The notes under the pieces are model-generated. The model saw nothing but the letters and a program-made list of their open reading frames with translations. It made no database searches and was not told where the DNA came from. A stretch of 16,943 nucleotides of DNA from Fidelibacterota bacterium (GTDB lineage: Bacteria; Fidelibacterota; UBA2242). The stretch spans positions 1 through 16,943 of the forward strand of contig JALOAB010000027.1 in the NCBI GenBank assembly GCA_023229045.1, given 5' to 3'. Made by a program: the position numbers and the translations under genes. Positions within the stretch are counted from its first letter, which is position 1; each line of letters begins with the position of its first letter. Shown piece after piece: positions 7,334 through 15,991 of this stretch.

Positions 7334-10303
7334 ATGACTCGAACCATTATTAAGATTGGCAATTTTAACTGGCCTGACTCATTATTAAAATTACTATATC
7401 AATCGACGAAAGTGATAACTCTTCTGTTGCTTTCGATAATCTTACTGTTACCAAATTTATCCGTAGCAAGCATGACGACTCAAAATTCTTATATTTCGGA
7501 GCGTCCCGTGAATGATGGCTTCGCGCTGGCCGTTGCCGGTAATATTGCTCCGCTCTGCGCCAGTTCTCAGGATTATCCGGGTGTCTTGCGGATATTGCAA
7601 ATCTTTCAGGCTGATCTGCAGAGAGTATCCAATGTTCAGCCAGCGATCGAAATGGATAAATTACCGGGTGTTGCCGAAGTGGTGATTATCGGAACGATCG
7701 GGAAAAATCCGCTGATCGATGAACTAATTAAAAGTAAAAAACTCGATGTCGCCGATATTGCCGGAAAACGCGAAACGTTTCTGATCCAGGTGATCGAAAA
7801 ACCACTGCCAAAGATTGAAAAGGCACTTATTATTGCCGGGAGCGACAAGCGCGGAACGATTTATGGTATGTTCGATCTCTCAGAGAATGCCGGTGTTTCA
7901 CCCTGGTATTGGTGGGCGGACGTGCCGGTGAAGAAAAAATCCAGCCTTTACATAAAACCTGGTCGGCACACTATCGGTGAGCCGAAAGTGAGATATCGCG
8001 GTTTTTTCATCAATGACGAAGCGCCGGCGTTGAGTGGTTGGGTTTACGAGAAATTTAGCGGCTTTAACCACGATTTCTACGTGCACGTCTTTGAACTTCT
8101 GCTAAGGCTGAAAGCCAATCACCTCTGGCCGGGGATGTGGGGCAAATATTTCGGAGCGGATACGCTGAATCCCAAACTGGCCGATGAGTTCGGAATAGTA
8201 ATGGGTTCGTCACATTGTGAGCCATTGCTTTATAATAATGACCCCGGAGCCGGATTATGGAACTCAAAAACCATGGGTCCCTGGCGTTATGATATAAATC
8301 GGGAAAATATCTATAAAGTACTGGATGAAAACATTGCGGCTAGAGGGCAATACGAGAATGTATATACAGTCGGTTTACGGGGAATTCACGATACGCAAAT
8401 GGAAGGCGGAGTGGATGTAAAAGAGCAGATAGTCTTGCTGGAAAAAGTATTTAACGATCAGCGCGAAATCCTGACCCGGAACATCAATCAAGAGATCACC
8501 GAAATACCGCAGGTCTTTATCCCTTATAAAGAAGTGCAGGATTATTACGACGCCGGTTTGCGAGTTCCCGACGATGTCACCATCATGTGGAGTGATGACA
8601 ACTGGGGCAATATCCGCCGTCTGCCGAACCTCGATGATAAACCGCGTTCGGGCGGTTATGGGATATATTACCATTATGATTATGTCGGTGATCCTCGCAA
8701 TTATAAATGGTTGAATACCAGTCAGATTTCCAGAGTCTGGGAACAGATGCACCTGGCTTATCAATATGGCGCCGATCGAATCTGGATCGTGAACGTCGGC
8801 GATATCAAGCCGATGGAATTTCCAATTGAATTTTTCTTCGATTATGCCTGGAATCCTGAGGAATGGCCGGTCGAGCGCCTGGCTGAGTATTCGCGCATTT
8901 GGGCTGAGCAACAATTCGGAACCGAATATGCCGAGCAGATTGCCCATATTTTAAATCAGTACACGCGATTCAACGCTCGCCGCAAACCGGAATTGCTTTC
9001 GCCCGAAACTTACAGCCTGGTCAATTATCGGGAAGCCGAAACGGTCGTAACCGAGTATAATGAATTGACCCGGCAAGCGCGTCAGATAAATGAAGTTCTG
9101 CCGGTCGAATACCGGGATGCGTTTTATCAGTTGGTTTTGCATCCGACGGAAGCCTGTGCCAATTTGAACGAACTCTACTTTACCGTTGCAAAAAACCGAC
9201 TGTATGCCAAACAAGGACGGGTTTTGACTAATGAACTGGCGCAGAAAGCCCGCGATCTCTTTCAAAAAGATGCCGAAATCACCGATCATTATCACCGCTT
9301 AGGTAATGGAAAATGGAATCATATGATGTCTCAGACCCATATCGGTTATACTTACTGGCAACAACCGGATGAGAACTCAATGCCTGAAGTGAAAGAAATA
9401 AAAATCCCAACCAAGGCCATAATGGGAGTCGCCCTTGAGGGCTCGACAGAATGCTGGCCGCCTTCGAAAGCCGAAGCGACTCTTGGGGAATTTGATCCCA
9501 TTAATCAACCCCGTTATTACCTTGAAATTTTCAATTGTGGTAAAACTCCATTCGATTATGTGATTAAGGCAGACGATCCGTGTGTTTTAATTAGCAGAGA
9601 CAAAGGAAAAATTAACACCGAAGAAAGAATCTGGCTTGAAATTGACTGGAAAAAAGCTCCGAAGGGCCAGAGTGCAATCTCAATCACAATCAGCGGACCG
9701 AAAAAAAAACAGGTAGTGGTCAATCTGGTTATCAATAATCCGGATGCGTCCAAGTCAGATCTGGCGAATCGGTTTGTCGAGAGCAATAATTATATTTCAA
9801 TCGAAGCCGAACATTTTTCGAGCGCCATCAATACTCAAAACGTCAACTGGCAGATCATTCCGGATCTGGGACGCACCCTTTCAGCCGTTACGCCATTTCC
9901 GGTGACCATGCCCGGTTTGAATCCTGGCGCAGACAGTCCGCGTTTGGAGTACCCGGTTTACCTGTTTAATTCCGGTGAAGTAAAGGTGAAAGCCTATTTA
10001 GCGCCGACTCTGAATTTCCTCAACCGGCAGGGTTTGCGTTATGGCGTCTCCTTTAATGACGAACCGGTTCAAATAATCAACATGCATGCCGGCAAGACTC
10101 ATCCGGATTGGCAAAAGTCGGTCAGTGAATACGTGACGATAATGACCTCCCTGCATCAGTTGCAATCACCCGGTAAACATACTCTGAAATTCTGGGCGGT
10201 CGATCCCGGCGTGGTTATTCAAAAAATGGTGATCGAAACCGGTGAGGTAAATCCCAGCTATCTCGGACCGCCGGAGAGTCCGTTATTTAAAATTGAGAAA
10301 TAG
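7334..10303 (+). CDS. GH115 xylan alpha-1,2-glucuronidase, secreted
   Basis: A 989-residue GH115 enzyme, which removes alpha-1,2-linked glucuronic or 4-O-methylglucuronic acid from xylan and its fragments. A long signal peptide (hydrophobic core about 28-41, likely cleavage near LSVAS at 42-46) directs it to the periplasm or outside. An N-terminal alpha/beta domain (about 60-205) precedes the catalytic barrel (about 210-540) with RYRGFFINDEAPALSGW, LKANHLWPGMWG, GGYGIYYHYDYVGDPRNYKW and WIVNVGDIKPMEFP. A helical domain (about 545-690) and a beta-rich C-terminal region (about 700-985) with EAEHFS and a carbohydrate-binding-like fold follow. Length is usual for GH115. I do not assign catalytic residues. 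GAGGG at 7325-7329 is the ribosome site. It heads a transcript with GH43, URO-D and probably GH105; the GH43 start is 37 nt downstream. Confidence 0.95.
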   Translation: MTRTIIKIGNFNWPDSLLKLLYQSTKVITLLLLSIILLLPNLSVASMTTQNSYISERPVNDGFALAVAGNIAPLCASSQDYPGVLRILQIFQADLQRVSNVQPAIEMDKLPGVAEVVIIGTIGKNPLIDELIKSKKLDVADIAGKRETFLIQVIEKPLPKIEKALIIAGSDKRGTIYGMFDLSENAGVSPWYWWADVPVKKKSSLYIKPGRHTIGEPKVRYRGFFINDEAPALSGWVYEKFSGFNHDFYVHVFELLLRLKANHLWPGMWGKYFGADTLNPKLADEFGIVMGSSHCEPLLYNNDPGAGLWNSKTMGPWRYDINRENIYKVLDENIAARGQYENVYTVGLRGIHDTQMEGGVDVKEQIVLLEKVFNDQREILTRNINQEITEIPQVFIPYKEVQDYYDAGLRVPDDVTIMWSDDNWGNIRRLPNLDDKPRSGGYGIYYHYDYVGDPRNYKWLNTSQISRVWEQMHLAYQYGADRIWIVNVGDIKPMEFPIEFFFDYAWNPEEWPVERLAEYSRIWAEQQFGTEYAEQIAHILNQYTRFNARRKPELLSPETYSLVNYREAETVVTEYNELTRQARQINEVLPVEYRDAFYQLVLHPTEACANLNELYFTVAKNRLYAKQGRVLTNELAQKARDLFQKDAEITDHYHRLGNGKWNHMMSQTHIGYTYWQQPDENSMPEVKEIKIPTKAIMGVALEGSTECWPPSKAEATLGEFDPINQPRYYLEIFNCGKTPFDYVIKADDPCVLISRDKGKINTEERIWLEIDWKKAPKGQSAISITISGPKKKQVVVNLVINNPDASKSDLANRFVESNNYISIEAEHFSSAINTQNVNWQIIPDLGRTLSAVTPFPVTMPGLNPGADSPRLEYPVYLFNSGEVKVKAYLAPTLNFLNRQGLRYGVSFNDEPVQIINMHAGKTHPDWQKSVSEYVTIMTSLHQLQSPGKHTLKFWAVDPGVVIQKMVIETGEVNPSYLGPPESPLFKIEK

Positions 10304-10340
10304 AGAATAGTTATAAAATGCGGAGAAAAATAGGAAGCAG

Positions 10341-12029
10341 ATGAAAAAAACGATGATTGCACTGACTCTAGTCGTCGCGAGTTTGATCGGCGAGAATCCG
10401 ATTTATGCTGAGCAAAAAACGAGTTATAGTAATCCAATTCTAGCCGGCTTTTACCCCGATCCGAGTATTTGCCGGGTCGGAGAAAACTTTTATCTGGTTA
10501 CATCAACTTTCGCTTATTTTCCCGGAATACCCGTGTTTCAAAGTCGTGATCTGGTAAACTGGAAACTGATCGGTCACGTCATGGACCGGGCGGAACAAAT
10601 GAACCTGGAAGGACTTGGAGTATCCGAAGGGATTTTCGCTCCGGCGATCAGGTTTCATGACGGCTTATTTTATGTAACCTGTACATTGGTCGGCGGCGGT
10701 GGGAATTACGTAGTAATCGCTCGTGATCCGGCGGGACCCTGGTCGAATCCGAGTTGGTTACCTCAAATAAACGGCATCGATCCGTCGCTATTTTTCGATG
10801 ACAATGGCAAGGCTTATATCGTTTACAATAGCATTGCGCCGGAAGACAAACCGCTTTATGAAGGACATCGCACCATCCGGATGTACGAATTTGATTACAA
10901 AAATTTGAAAGTTATCGGTGAAGAAATTATTCTGGTAAACGGCGGCACAGATATTTCAAAAAAACCAATCTGGATCGAAGGCCCGCATATTTTTAGGAAA
11001 GATGATTATTACTACCTGATGTGCGCCGAAGGAGGCACTTCCTGGGAACATTCCGAGGTGGTGTTCCGGAGTGAAAATGTTGCCGGACCTTATATCCCTT
11101 ACGAGAAAAATCCAATTCTAACCCAGCGTCATCTCGATCCCAATCGACCGAATCCGGTTACCTGCACCGGTCATGCTGATCTGGTAATGACGAAGTCCGG
11201 CGATTGGTGGGCGGTTTTTCTGGGATGCCGTCCTTACCTTCCCGAATATGAAGGATTCTTCAATACCGGGCGGGAAACATTTATGGCGCCGGTCAAATGG
11301 ATCGATGGCTGGCCGGTTATTAATCCGGAATCTGGCACAGTGCAATATTCTTATCCGTTGCCGTTAGAATTAGAAAACGCCGACGAGGTAGTAACCCCTT
11401 ACAGTGGCAATTTCCAAATTACGGACAATTTTGACGCTGAGAGTCTGGACCCAAACTGGGTCTTTCTGCGAACACCGCACACAAAGTGGTACAGTTTGAG
11501 CGATCACCCGGGTTCATTGGCTATACAATTAAGACCGGAAACCTGTTCTGGAAAGAGTAATCCGAGCTTTATCGGTCGGCGTCAGCAACACCTGCGTGGT
11601 TCGACTTCTACGGCAATGAATTTTATGCCTGCCACTGAAACCGAAAAAGCCGGACTGCTGGTTTTTCAGAATGAGACGCACTATTACTATTTATGTAAGT
11701 CTCTGGAAAAAGGTCAAGCGGTCGTGCAGTTATTCAAGTCAGATACTTTATTGATCTCGCAGAAAATTGGCAAGGGTCGCGATATCCAGATGAAGATCAT
11801 CGCCGAAGGCGCTTACTATTCATTTTATTATGCCACCAAACCGAATAAATGGATTTTGCTTAAAGATCAAGTGGATGCGCGATTTTTAAGTACGCGGGTT
11901 GCCGGAGGATTTGTGGGGTGTATGTACGCTTTATATGCGACTTCCTCGGGCAAACCCAGTTCCGCCGTCGCCTATTTCGATTGGTTCGAATATGTCGGCA
12001 ATGATGAAATATATATTAACACTAAATGA
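10341..12029 (+). CDS. GH43 beta-xylosidase / alpha-L-arabinofuranosidase, secreted (subfamily 12-like)
   Basis: Two-domain GH43 enzyme releasing xylose or arabinose from xylan oligosaccharides. A signal peptide occupies about residues 1-23 (cleavage after IYA). The five-bladed beta-propeller (about 27-335) has the three GH43 acids: base D40 in FYPDPS, pKa-modulating D147 in GIDPS, and acid E213 in WIEGPH. A concanavalin-like C-terminal domain (about 345-555, from FQITDNFD) is the GH43_C2 type that usually shapes the active-site pocket of exo-acting members. The opening NPILAGFYPDPSICRVGENFYLV pattern looks like subfamily 12, recalled rather than searched. Full length at 562 aa. An AGGA ribosome site lies 5 nt before the ATG. 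It ends 9 nt before the next start, with its stop codon overlapping that gene's GAGGA ribosome site, so translation is probably coupled. Confidence 0.94.
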   Translation: MKKTMIALTLVVASLIGENPIYAEQKTSYSNPILAGFYPDPSICRVGENFYLVTSTFAYFPGIPVFQSRDLVNWKLIGHVMDRAEQMNLEGLGVSEGIFAPAIRFHDGLFYVTCTLVGGGGNYVVIARDPAGPWSNPSWLPQINGIDPSLFFDDNGKAYIVYNSIAPEDKPLYEGHRTIRMYEFDYKNLKVIGEEIILVNGGTDISKKPIWIEGPHIFRKDDYYYLMCAEGGTSWEHSEVVFRSENVAGPYIPYEKNPILTQRHLDPNRPNPVTCTGHADLVMTKSGDWWAVFLGCRPYLPEYEGFFNTGRETFMAPVKWIDGWPVINPESGTVQYSYPLPLELENADEVVTPYSGNFQITDNFDAESLDPNWVFLRTPHTKWYSLSDHPGSLAIQLRPETCSGKSNPSFIGRRQQHLRGSTSTAMNFMPATETEKAGLLVFQNETHYYYLCKSLEKGQAVVQLFKSDTLLISQKIGKGRDIQMKIIAEGAYYSFYYATKPNKWILLKDQVDARFLSTRVAGGFVGCMYALYATSSGKPSSAVAYFDWFEYVGNDEIYINTK

Positions 12030-12038
12030 GGATTGGAT

Positions 12039-13076
12039 ATGACAGATCAACAGTGGGAAATGCTAAAGAAAATTATCATTGGCGAAAAGGTCAGACCGCT
12101 ACCGATAGGTTTTATTGCCGATAGTCCGTGGTTACCCGGCTGGTATGGTATCAGGATACTCGACTATTTTTCCAATGACGAATTGTGGATGAAAGCCAAT
12201 CTGAAAGCCATTCGGGATTTTCCGGATATCATGTTTTTACCGGGCTTCTGGTCGGAATATGGAATGTGTACTGAACCATCGGCTTTCGGGGCGCGTTGTC
12301 GTTTTCCGCAGGATGAGTTCCCGCATGCGCATGCGGTTATCAAGTCGCCGGAGGAAATCGAATCGTTAGTCGTGCCGGAACCGGAAACGGATGGATTACT
12401 GCCGATGATTTTAAACCGTCTCAAACTAGCTCAGCCGCATATAGAGGATGCCGGTCATAAAATCCGGTTTGCCGTTGCGCGCGGTCCGCTTAATATCGCC
12501 AGCTTTTTAATGGGTGCGACTGAACTGATGATGGCGATGTTGACTAATCCGGAATCGATTGATACTTTGATGCAGAAAATCACCGCATTTTTGAAAAAGT
12601 GGTTGCAGATTCAGCGCGAGACTTTCAGTTCGGTTGACGGGATTTTTCTTCTGGATGATATCATCGGTTTCATAGGAGAGCCGGAATTTCGCCGATTCGG
12701 TTTGCCTTATTTTAAAGATTTATACAATGCCGACGTCGCGGTGAAATTTCTCCATAATGATGCCCAATGCCGGGTCTCGATGCCTTTTTTACCGGAAATA
12801 GGCGTAAACCTGTTCAACATGGGTTTTGATGTTACATTAAATGAAATAAAAGAACGCACAAATAATCAGGTGACGCTTGTGGGTAATATTCCGCCGCGCG
12901 ATGTGCTGGCGAACGGCAAACCCGAAGATGTTACAAAATGTGTAATTGAACTACTGGACAGCCTTCAGGATAAATCGCGCGTGATAGTATCCTGCGGCGG
13001 AGGATTGCCGCCCGGAGTCAGTTCCGCAAACCTGACCGCCTTTATTCAAGCCGTGAAAACCTACGCGAAAGATTAA
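12039..13076 (+). CDS. URO-D superfamily protein, methyltransferase (MtaA/CmuA/MtgB-like) type
   Basis: A 345-residue protein of the uroporphyrinogen-decarboxylase superfamily, in the branch containing corrinoid-dependent methyltransferases rather than true HemE. It is cytoplasmic, with no leader. Visible features are the FLHNDAQC stretch (H239, D241, C244) and VIVSCGGGLPPGVSSANL (C319) near the end. In MtaA-type enzymes zinc is held by H-x-C and a distal Cys. Here the first Cys position is Asp, so a H/D/C or H/C/C site is possible. VGNIPPRDVLANG (281-293) is a usual superfamily motif. I start at ATG 12039, 6 nt after GAGGA, rather than the TTG at 12033. Between GH43 and GH105 genes, it may process a methylated sugar acid or methanol from xylan; that is inference. 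No corrinoid protein or activator is nearby in the window. Confidence 0.8.
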   Translation: MTDQQWEMLKKIIIGEKVRPLPIGFIADSPWLPGWYGIRILDYFSNDELWMKANLKAIRDFPDIMFLPGFWSEYGMCTEPSAFGARCRFPQDEFPHAHAVIKSPEEIESLVVPEPETDGLLPMILNRLKLAQPHIEDAGHKIRFAVARGPLNIASFLMGATELMMAMLTNPESIDTLMQKITAFLKKWLQIQRETFSSVDGIFLLDDIIGFIGEPEFRRFGLPYFKDLYNADVAVKFLHNDAQCRVSMPFLPEIGVNLFNMGFDVTLNEIKERTNNQVTLVGNIPPRDVLANGKPEDVTKCVIELLDSLQDKSRVIVSCGGGLPPGVSSANLTAFIQAVKTYAKD

Positions 13077-13126
13077 TCTAGCCCTGTCCGCAAAAGGTAA
13101 CTTAAACCACAAATATCTGAGGTTGC

Positions 13127-14398
13127 ATGGATTTACGCTTTACAATAATATTTAAGAAAAATAGACGGTTGTTGATTAGCATAGTATTAGTGACTTTAGC
13201 CTCATCACTCTGGCAATGTTCGCAATCAAACCGAGTCAGGACGGAAAAAGTCATCCAACTAATGGTCGATAATGTACTCAAAGAGACTACGTTTCAATTT
13301 ATCGATAAGAAAAGCGGTGGGCGCTATTCTCGGCTGATTGACGTGCCGGCTGAAGCCGAACTGATTCCGGAAAGCGGCTATAACGACTGGCGTTACTGGA
13401 ATGGGGTAATGAATCTGGCAATGCTGAGCCTGGGAGAAGGTTTTAAGAATCCGAAATACATCGAATTTGTCAATCGCCAGATCGCCTTTTGTTTTGACAA
13501 TTACCCATATTTCGAAAAGCGTCACACCGATGAAAACAAATGGGAATATCCTTTTGGTCAGCTTTTCATCATGGAGGAGCTGGACGACTGTGGAGCAATG
13601 GGCGCCAGCCTTATTGAAATAATCCAGCGCGATCCGCAGGAAAGGTATCTTGATTATATCGATCGGGCGGCAGAGCACATTTTATCCCGACAGGTTCGAT
13701 TGGAGGATGGCACACTCGTTCGGACATTTCCCCGTAGATATACAATCTGGGCGGATGATTTATACATGGGTATTTCCTTTCTCTGCCGAATGAGTAAAGT
13801 CACTGGGCGTTCCCGGGAAACCATCGGAATTGAAGACGCCGCTCGCCAGGTAATTAATTACCACAAATATCTCTTCGATCAGAAAGCCGGACTGATGTAT
13901 CATAATTGGTACTCGGATACCCGCCAACCAGGAGTCGCTTTCTGGGGACGCGCCAATGGCTGGGCGATCGTAGCCCAGGTTGAGCTTCTGGATCACCTGC
14001 CGTCAGATTACTCCCAGAGAGATACTTTACTGGCATTATTCCGCCGCCATATAGAAGGGATTATCCCTTATCAAAGCCAAACCGGTCTGTGGCACCAACT
14101 TCTCGATAAGCCCGACTCCTTTCTGGAAACATCCTGTACGGCTATGTTTACCTATGCGATTGCGCGGGCAGTTAATCAAGGCTATCTTGAACCAAACTAT
14201 AAATCTTTAGCTATAAAAGGCTGGCAGGGCGTTTTGACTAAAATCCGTCCTGACGGACAAGTCGAGGGAATTTGCACCGGTACCGCCACCAGCGACGATC
14301 TGAACGATTATTACAATCGTCCGACGCCCCTCAATGATGTGCACGGTATCGGCACTGTCTTAATGGCCGGTCGCGAAATTATGAGATTACTTAAATAA
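13127..14398 (+). CDS. GH105-like unsaturated uronyl hydrolase (YteR/RhiN type), exported
   Basis: A 423-residue (alpha/alpha)6-barrel protein resembling GH105 hydrolases, which hydrate and cleave delta-4,5-unsaturated uronic acids at the non-reducing end of lyase products. Supporting segments are WRYWNGVM (88-95), ELDDCGAMGASLIE (151-164), TIWADDLYMGISFL (206-219, with likely catalytic Asp D210) and FWGRANGWA (272-280). The N-terminus has basic residues, a hydrophobic stretch (about 15-27) and Cys31 (LWQC), which is a poor lipobox, so a signal anchor or atypical lipoprotein are both possible. The start is supported by TGAGG 4 nt upstream. It lies 50 nt after the URO-D gene, probably in the same transcript. 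No polysaccharide lyase is in the window, so its substrate here is unclear. It could accept unsaturated glucuronyl xylo-oligosaccharides or another uronide. Confidence 0.82.
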   Translation: MDLRFTIIFKKNRRLLISIVLVTLASSLWQCSQSNRVRTEKVIQLMVDNVLKETTFQFIDKKSGGRYSRLIDVPAEAELIPESGYNDWRYWNGVMNLAMLSLGEGFKNPKYIEFVNRQIAFCFDNYPYFEKRHTDENKWEYPFGQLFIMEELDDCGAMGASLIEIIQRDPQERYLDYIDRAAEHILSRQVRLEDGTLVRTFPRRYTIWADDLYMGISFLCRMSKVTGRSRETIGIEDAARQVINYHKYLFDQKAGLMYHNWYSDTRQPGVAFWGRANGWAIVAQVELLDHLPSDYSQRDTLLALFRRHIEGIIPYQSQTGLWHQLLDKPDSFLETSCTAMFTYAIARAVNQGYLEPNYKSLAIKGWQGVLTKIRPDGQVEGICTGTATSDDLNDYYNRPTPLNDVHGIGTVLMAGREIMRLLK

Positions 14399-14475
14399 AA
14401 ATAAACCAGTGATTTAGTAAAAAGTAACCATCGCTAATGATTAATTCTGGGCATATTAATTAAAATAATTATTGG

Positions 14476-14496
14476 TAAAATTGAAACGGTTCAATT
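14476..14496. promoter_or_regulatory. Operator-like site 3 (LacI-type) upstream of xylA
   Basis: The 18-bp palindrome AATTGAAACGGTTCAATT at 14479-14496 pairs at every position except one, and is centred on CG. Extended to 14476-14495 it matches the GH115-promoter site at 17 of 20 positions, including a TAAAAT at the same distance from the centre. It sits about 140 nt before the xylA ATG. No good -35 lies 16-18 nt upstream of that TAAAAT, so the exact promoter is unresolved. Confidence 0.65.
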
Positions 14497-14629
14497 AAAT
14501 TCAAACTAGTGAAATTGAGATTACGTTATATCATCATGTCTAAAAAACTAACCAGTCCATTCCAGCTTTCTTGATGCTGATTTGTTACGTTAAAATAAAT
14601 AAACAAACAAAATGAATAGGAGATGAACT

Positions 14630-15970
14630 ATGTCAAAACAGGTTTTAATTGGGAAAAAGGAATATTTCAAAGGAATCGGTAAAATTCCTTATGAAGGTCC
14701 TCAATCAACCAATCCGTTAGCTTTCAAGTATTACGACGAAAACAAAGTCGTAGCCGGAAAGACCATGAAAGACCATTTTCGGTTTGCGATTGCCTACTGG
14801 CATACCTTCTGTAATAATGGCGGCGATCCGTTCGGCACCGACGGTACGGTCGATTTTCCTTGGAATGAATCCAGCGATCCGATGCAGGCCGCTAAAGACA
14901 AACTGGACGCGGCTTTCGAATTTTTCACAAAGCTTGGCACGCCATTTTATTGCTTCCATGACCGCGATATGGCTCCCGAAGGCAAGAATGTGATCGAATC
15001 CGCAAAGAATCTGAAAGAATTGGTAAATCTGGCGAAAGCTAAACAGGCCGAATCAGGAGTGAAACTATTGTGGGGCACCGCCAATGTCTTTTCGAATAAG
15101 CGTTATACCAATGGCGCCGCTACCAATCCCAATTTCAGTGTAATCCCGCATGTCGCTTCACAGGTAAAAGCGGCTATTGATGCGACTATCGAACTGGGAG
15201 GAGAAAATTACGTATTCTGGGGCGGCCGGGAAGGTTATTACAGCTTACTAAATACCAATATGAAACGCGAAATCGAACACCTGGCAATGTTTTTGACCAA
15301 AGCCCGCGATTATGGTCGCGCCGCCGGTTTCAAAGGCACATTTCTGATTGAACCCAAACCCATGGAACCGACCAAGCATCAGTATGATTTTGATTCGGCG
15401 ACGGTGATTGGTTTTCTGAGAAATTATGGTTTAGATAAAGATTTCAAAATCAATATCGAGAATAACCATGCTACCTTGGCCGGACATACTTTTGCCCATG
15501 AAGTGCAAACCGCTTGCGATGCCAGTTTATTCGGAAGCCTGGACGTCAATCAGGGCGATCCTTATAATGGTTGGGATACCGATGAATTCTTGCATAGTCT
15601 GTATGATTCCACCGAACTAATGCTGGTTCTTCTGCAGAATGGCGGAATCGGTCACGGCGGTATGAATTTTGACGCCAAGAATCGTCGCAGTTCCACCGAT
15701 CTGGAAGACATGTTTATCGGGCATATTTACTCGATAGATGCTCTGGCGCGCGGCTTACTGATCGCCAATGACATTCTGGAAAAATCGAATTATCTAAAGA
15801 TGAAGAAAGAACGTTACGCCAGCTTCGACTCCGGCGACGGCGCTCGTTTCGAAAAAGGTCAATTAGGTCTGGCAGAACTGGCAAAATTAGCCGAAAATAT
15901 TGGCGAACCAAAAATGATCAGTGGCAAACAGGAAGTATACGAAAGCCTGATCAATCAATATATTCGTTAA
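14630..15970 (+). CDS. xylA: Xylose isomerase (class II)
   Basis: Cytoplasmic TIM-barrel enzyme converting D-xylose to D-xylulose, the entry step for the xylose freed by GH8 and GH43. The 446-residue length and N-terminal extension are those of class II isomerases. Active-site residues are all present: H110 and D113 in CFHDRDMAPEG; K243 in IEPKP; metal ligands E241, E277, D305 and D348 for one ion, and E277, H280, D316 and D318 for the other. YWHTFCNNGGDPFG (57-69), VFSNKRYTNGAATNP (153-167) and VFWGGREGY (195-203) are family signatures. ATAGGAGATG gives a strong ribosome site just before ATG. The operator-like palindrome upstream indicates control together with the xylanolytic genes. xylB follows after 21 nt, forming a xylAB operon. 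Confidence 0.98.
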   Translation: MSKQVLIGKKEYFKGIGKIPYEGPQSTNPLAFKYYDENKVVAGKTMKDHFRFAIAYWHTFCNNGGDPFGTDGTVDFPWNESSDPMQAAKDKLDAAFEFFTKLGTPFYCFHDRDMAPEGKNVIESAKNLKELVNLAKAKQAESGVKLLWGTANVFSNKRYTNGAATNPNFSVIPHVASQVKAAIDATIELGGENYVFWGGREGYYSLLNTNMKREIEHLAMFLTKARDYGRAAGFKGTFLIEPKPMEPTKHQYDFDSATVIGFLRNYGLDKDFKINIENNHATLAGHTFAHEVQTACDASLFGSLDVNQGDPYNGWDTDEFLHSLYDSTELMLVLLQNGGIGHGGMNFDAKNRRSSTDLEDMFIGHIYSIDALARGLLIANDILEKSNYLKMKKERYASFDSGDGARFEKGQLGLAELAKLAENIGEPKMISGKQEVYESLINQYIR

Positions 15971-15991
15971 GCAGTAAATAGGAGTAGAACT

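Noticed and set aside
8375..8947. 190-codon minus-strand frame
   Set aside because: It lies wholly inside the GH115 gene opposite strongly conserved family motifs, so it is a shadow of that gene.
12033..12038. TTG as start of the URO-D gene
   Set aside because: ATG at 12039 has GAGGA at the correct distance (6 nt); TTG would sit directly against the ribosome site.
12039..13076. True uroporphyrinogen decarboxylase (HemE)
   Set aside because: The HemE N-terminal substrate motif is not visible, the protein has the distal CGGGLPP motif of the methyltransferase branch, and no haem genes are nearby.
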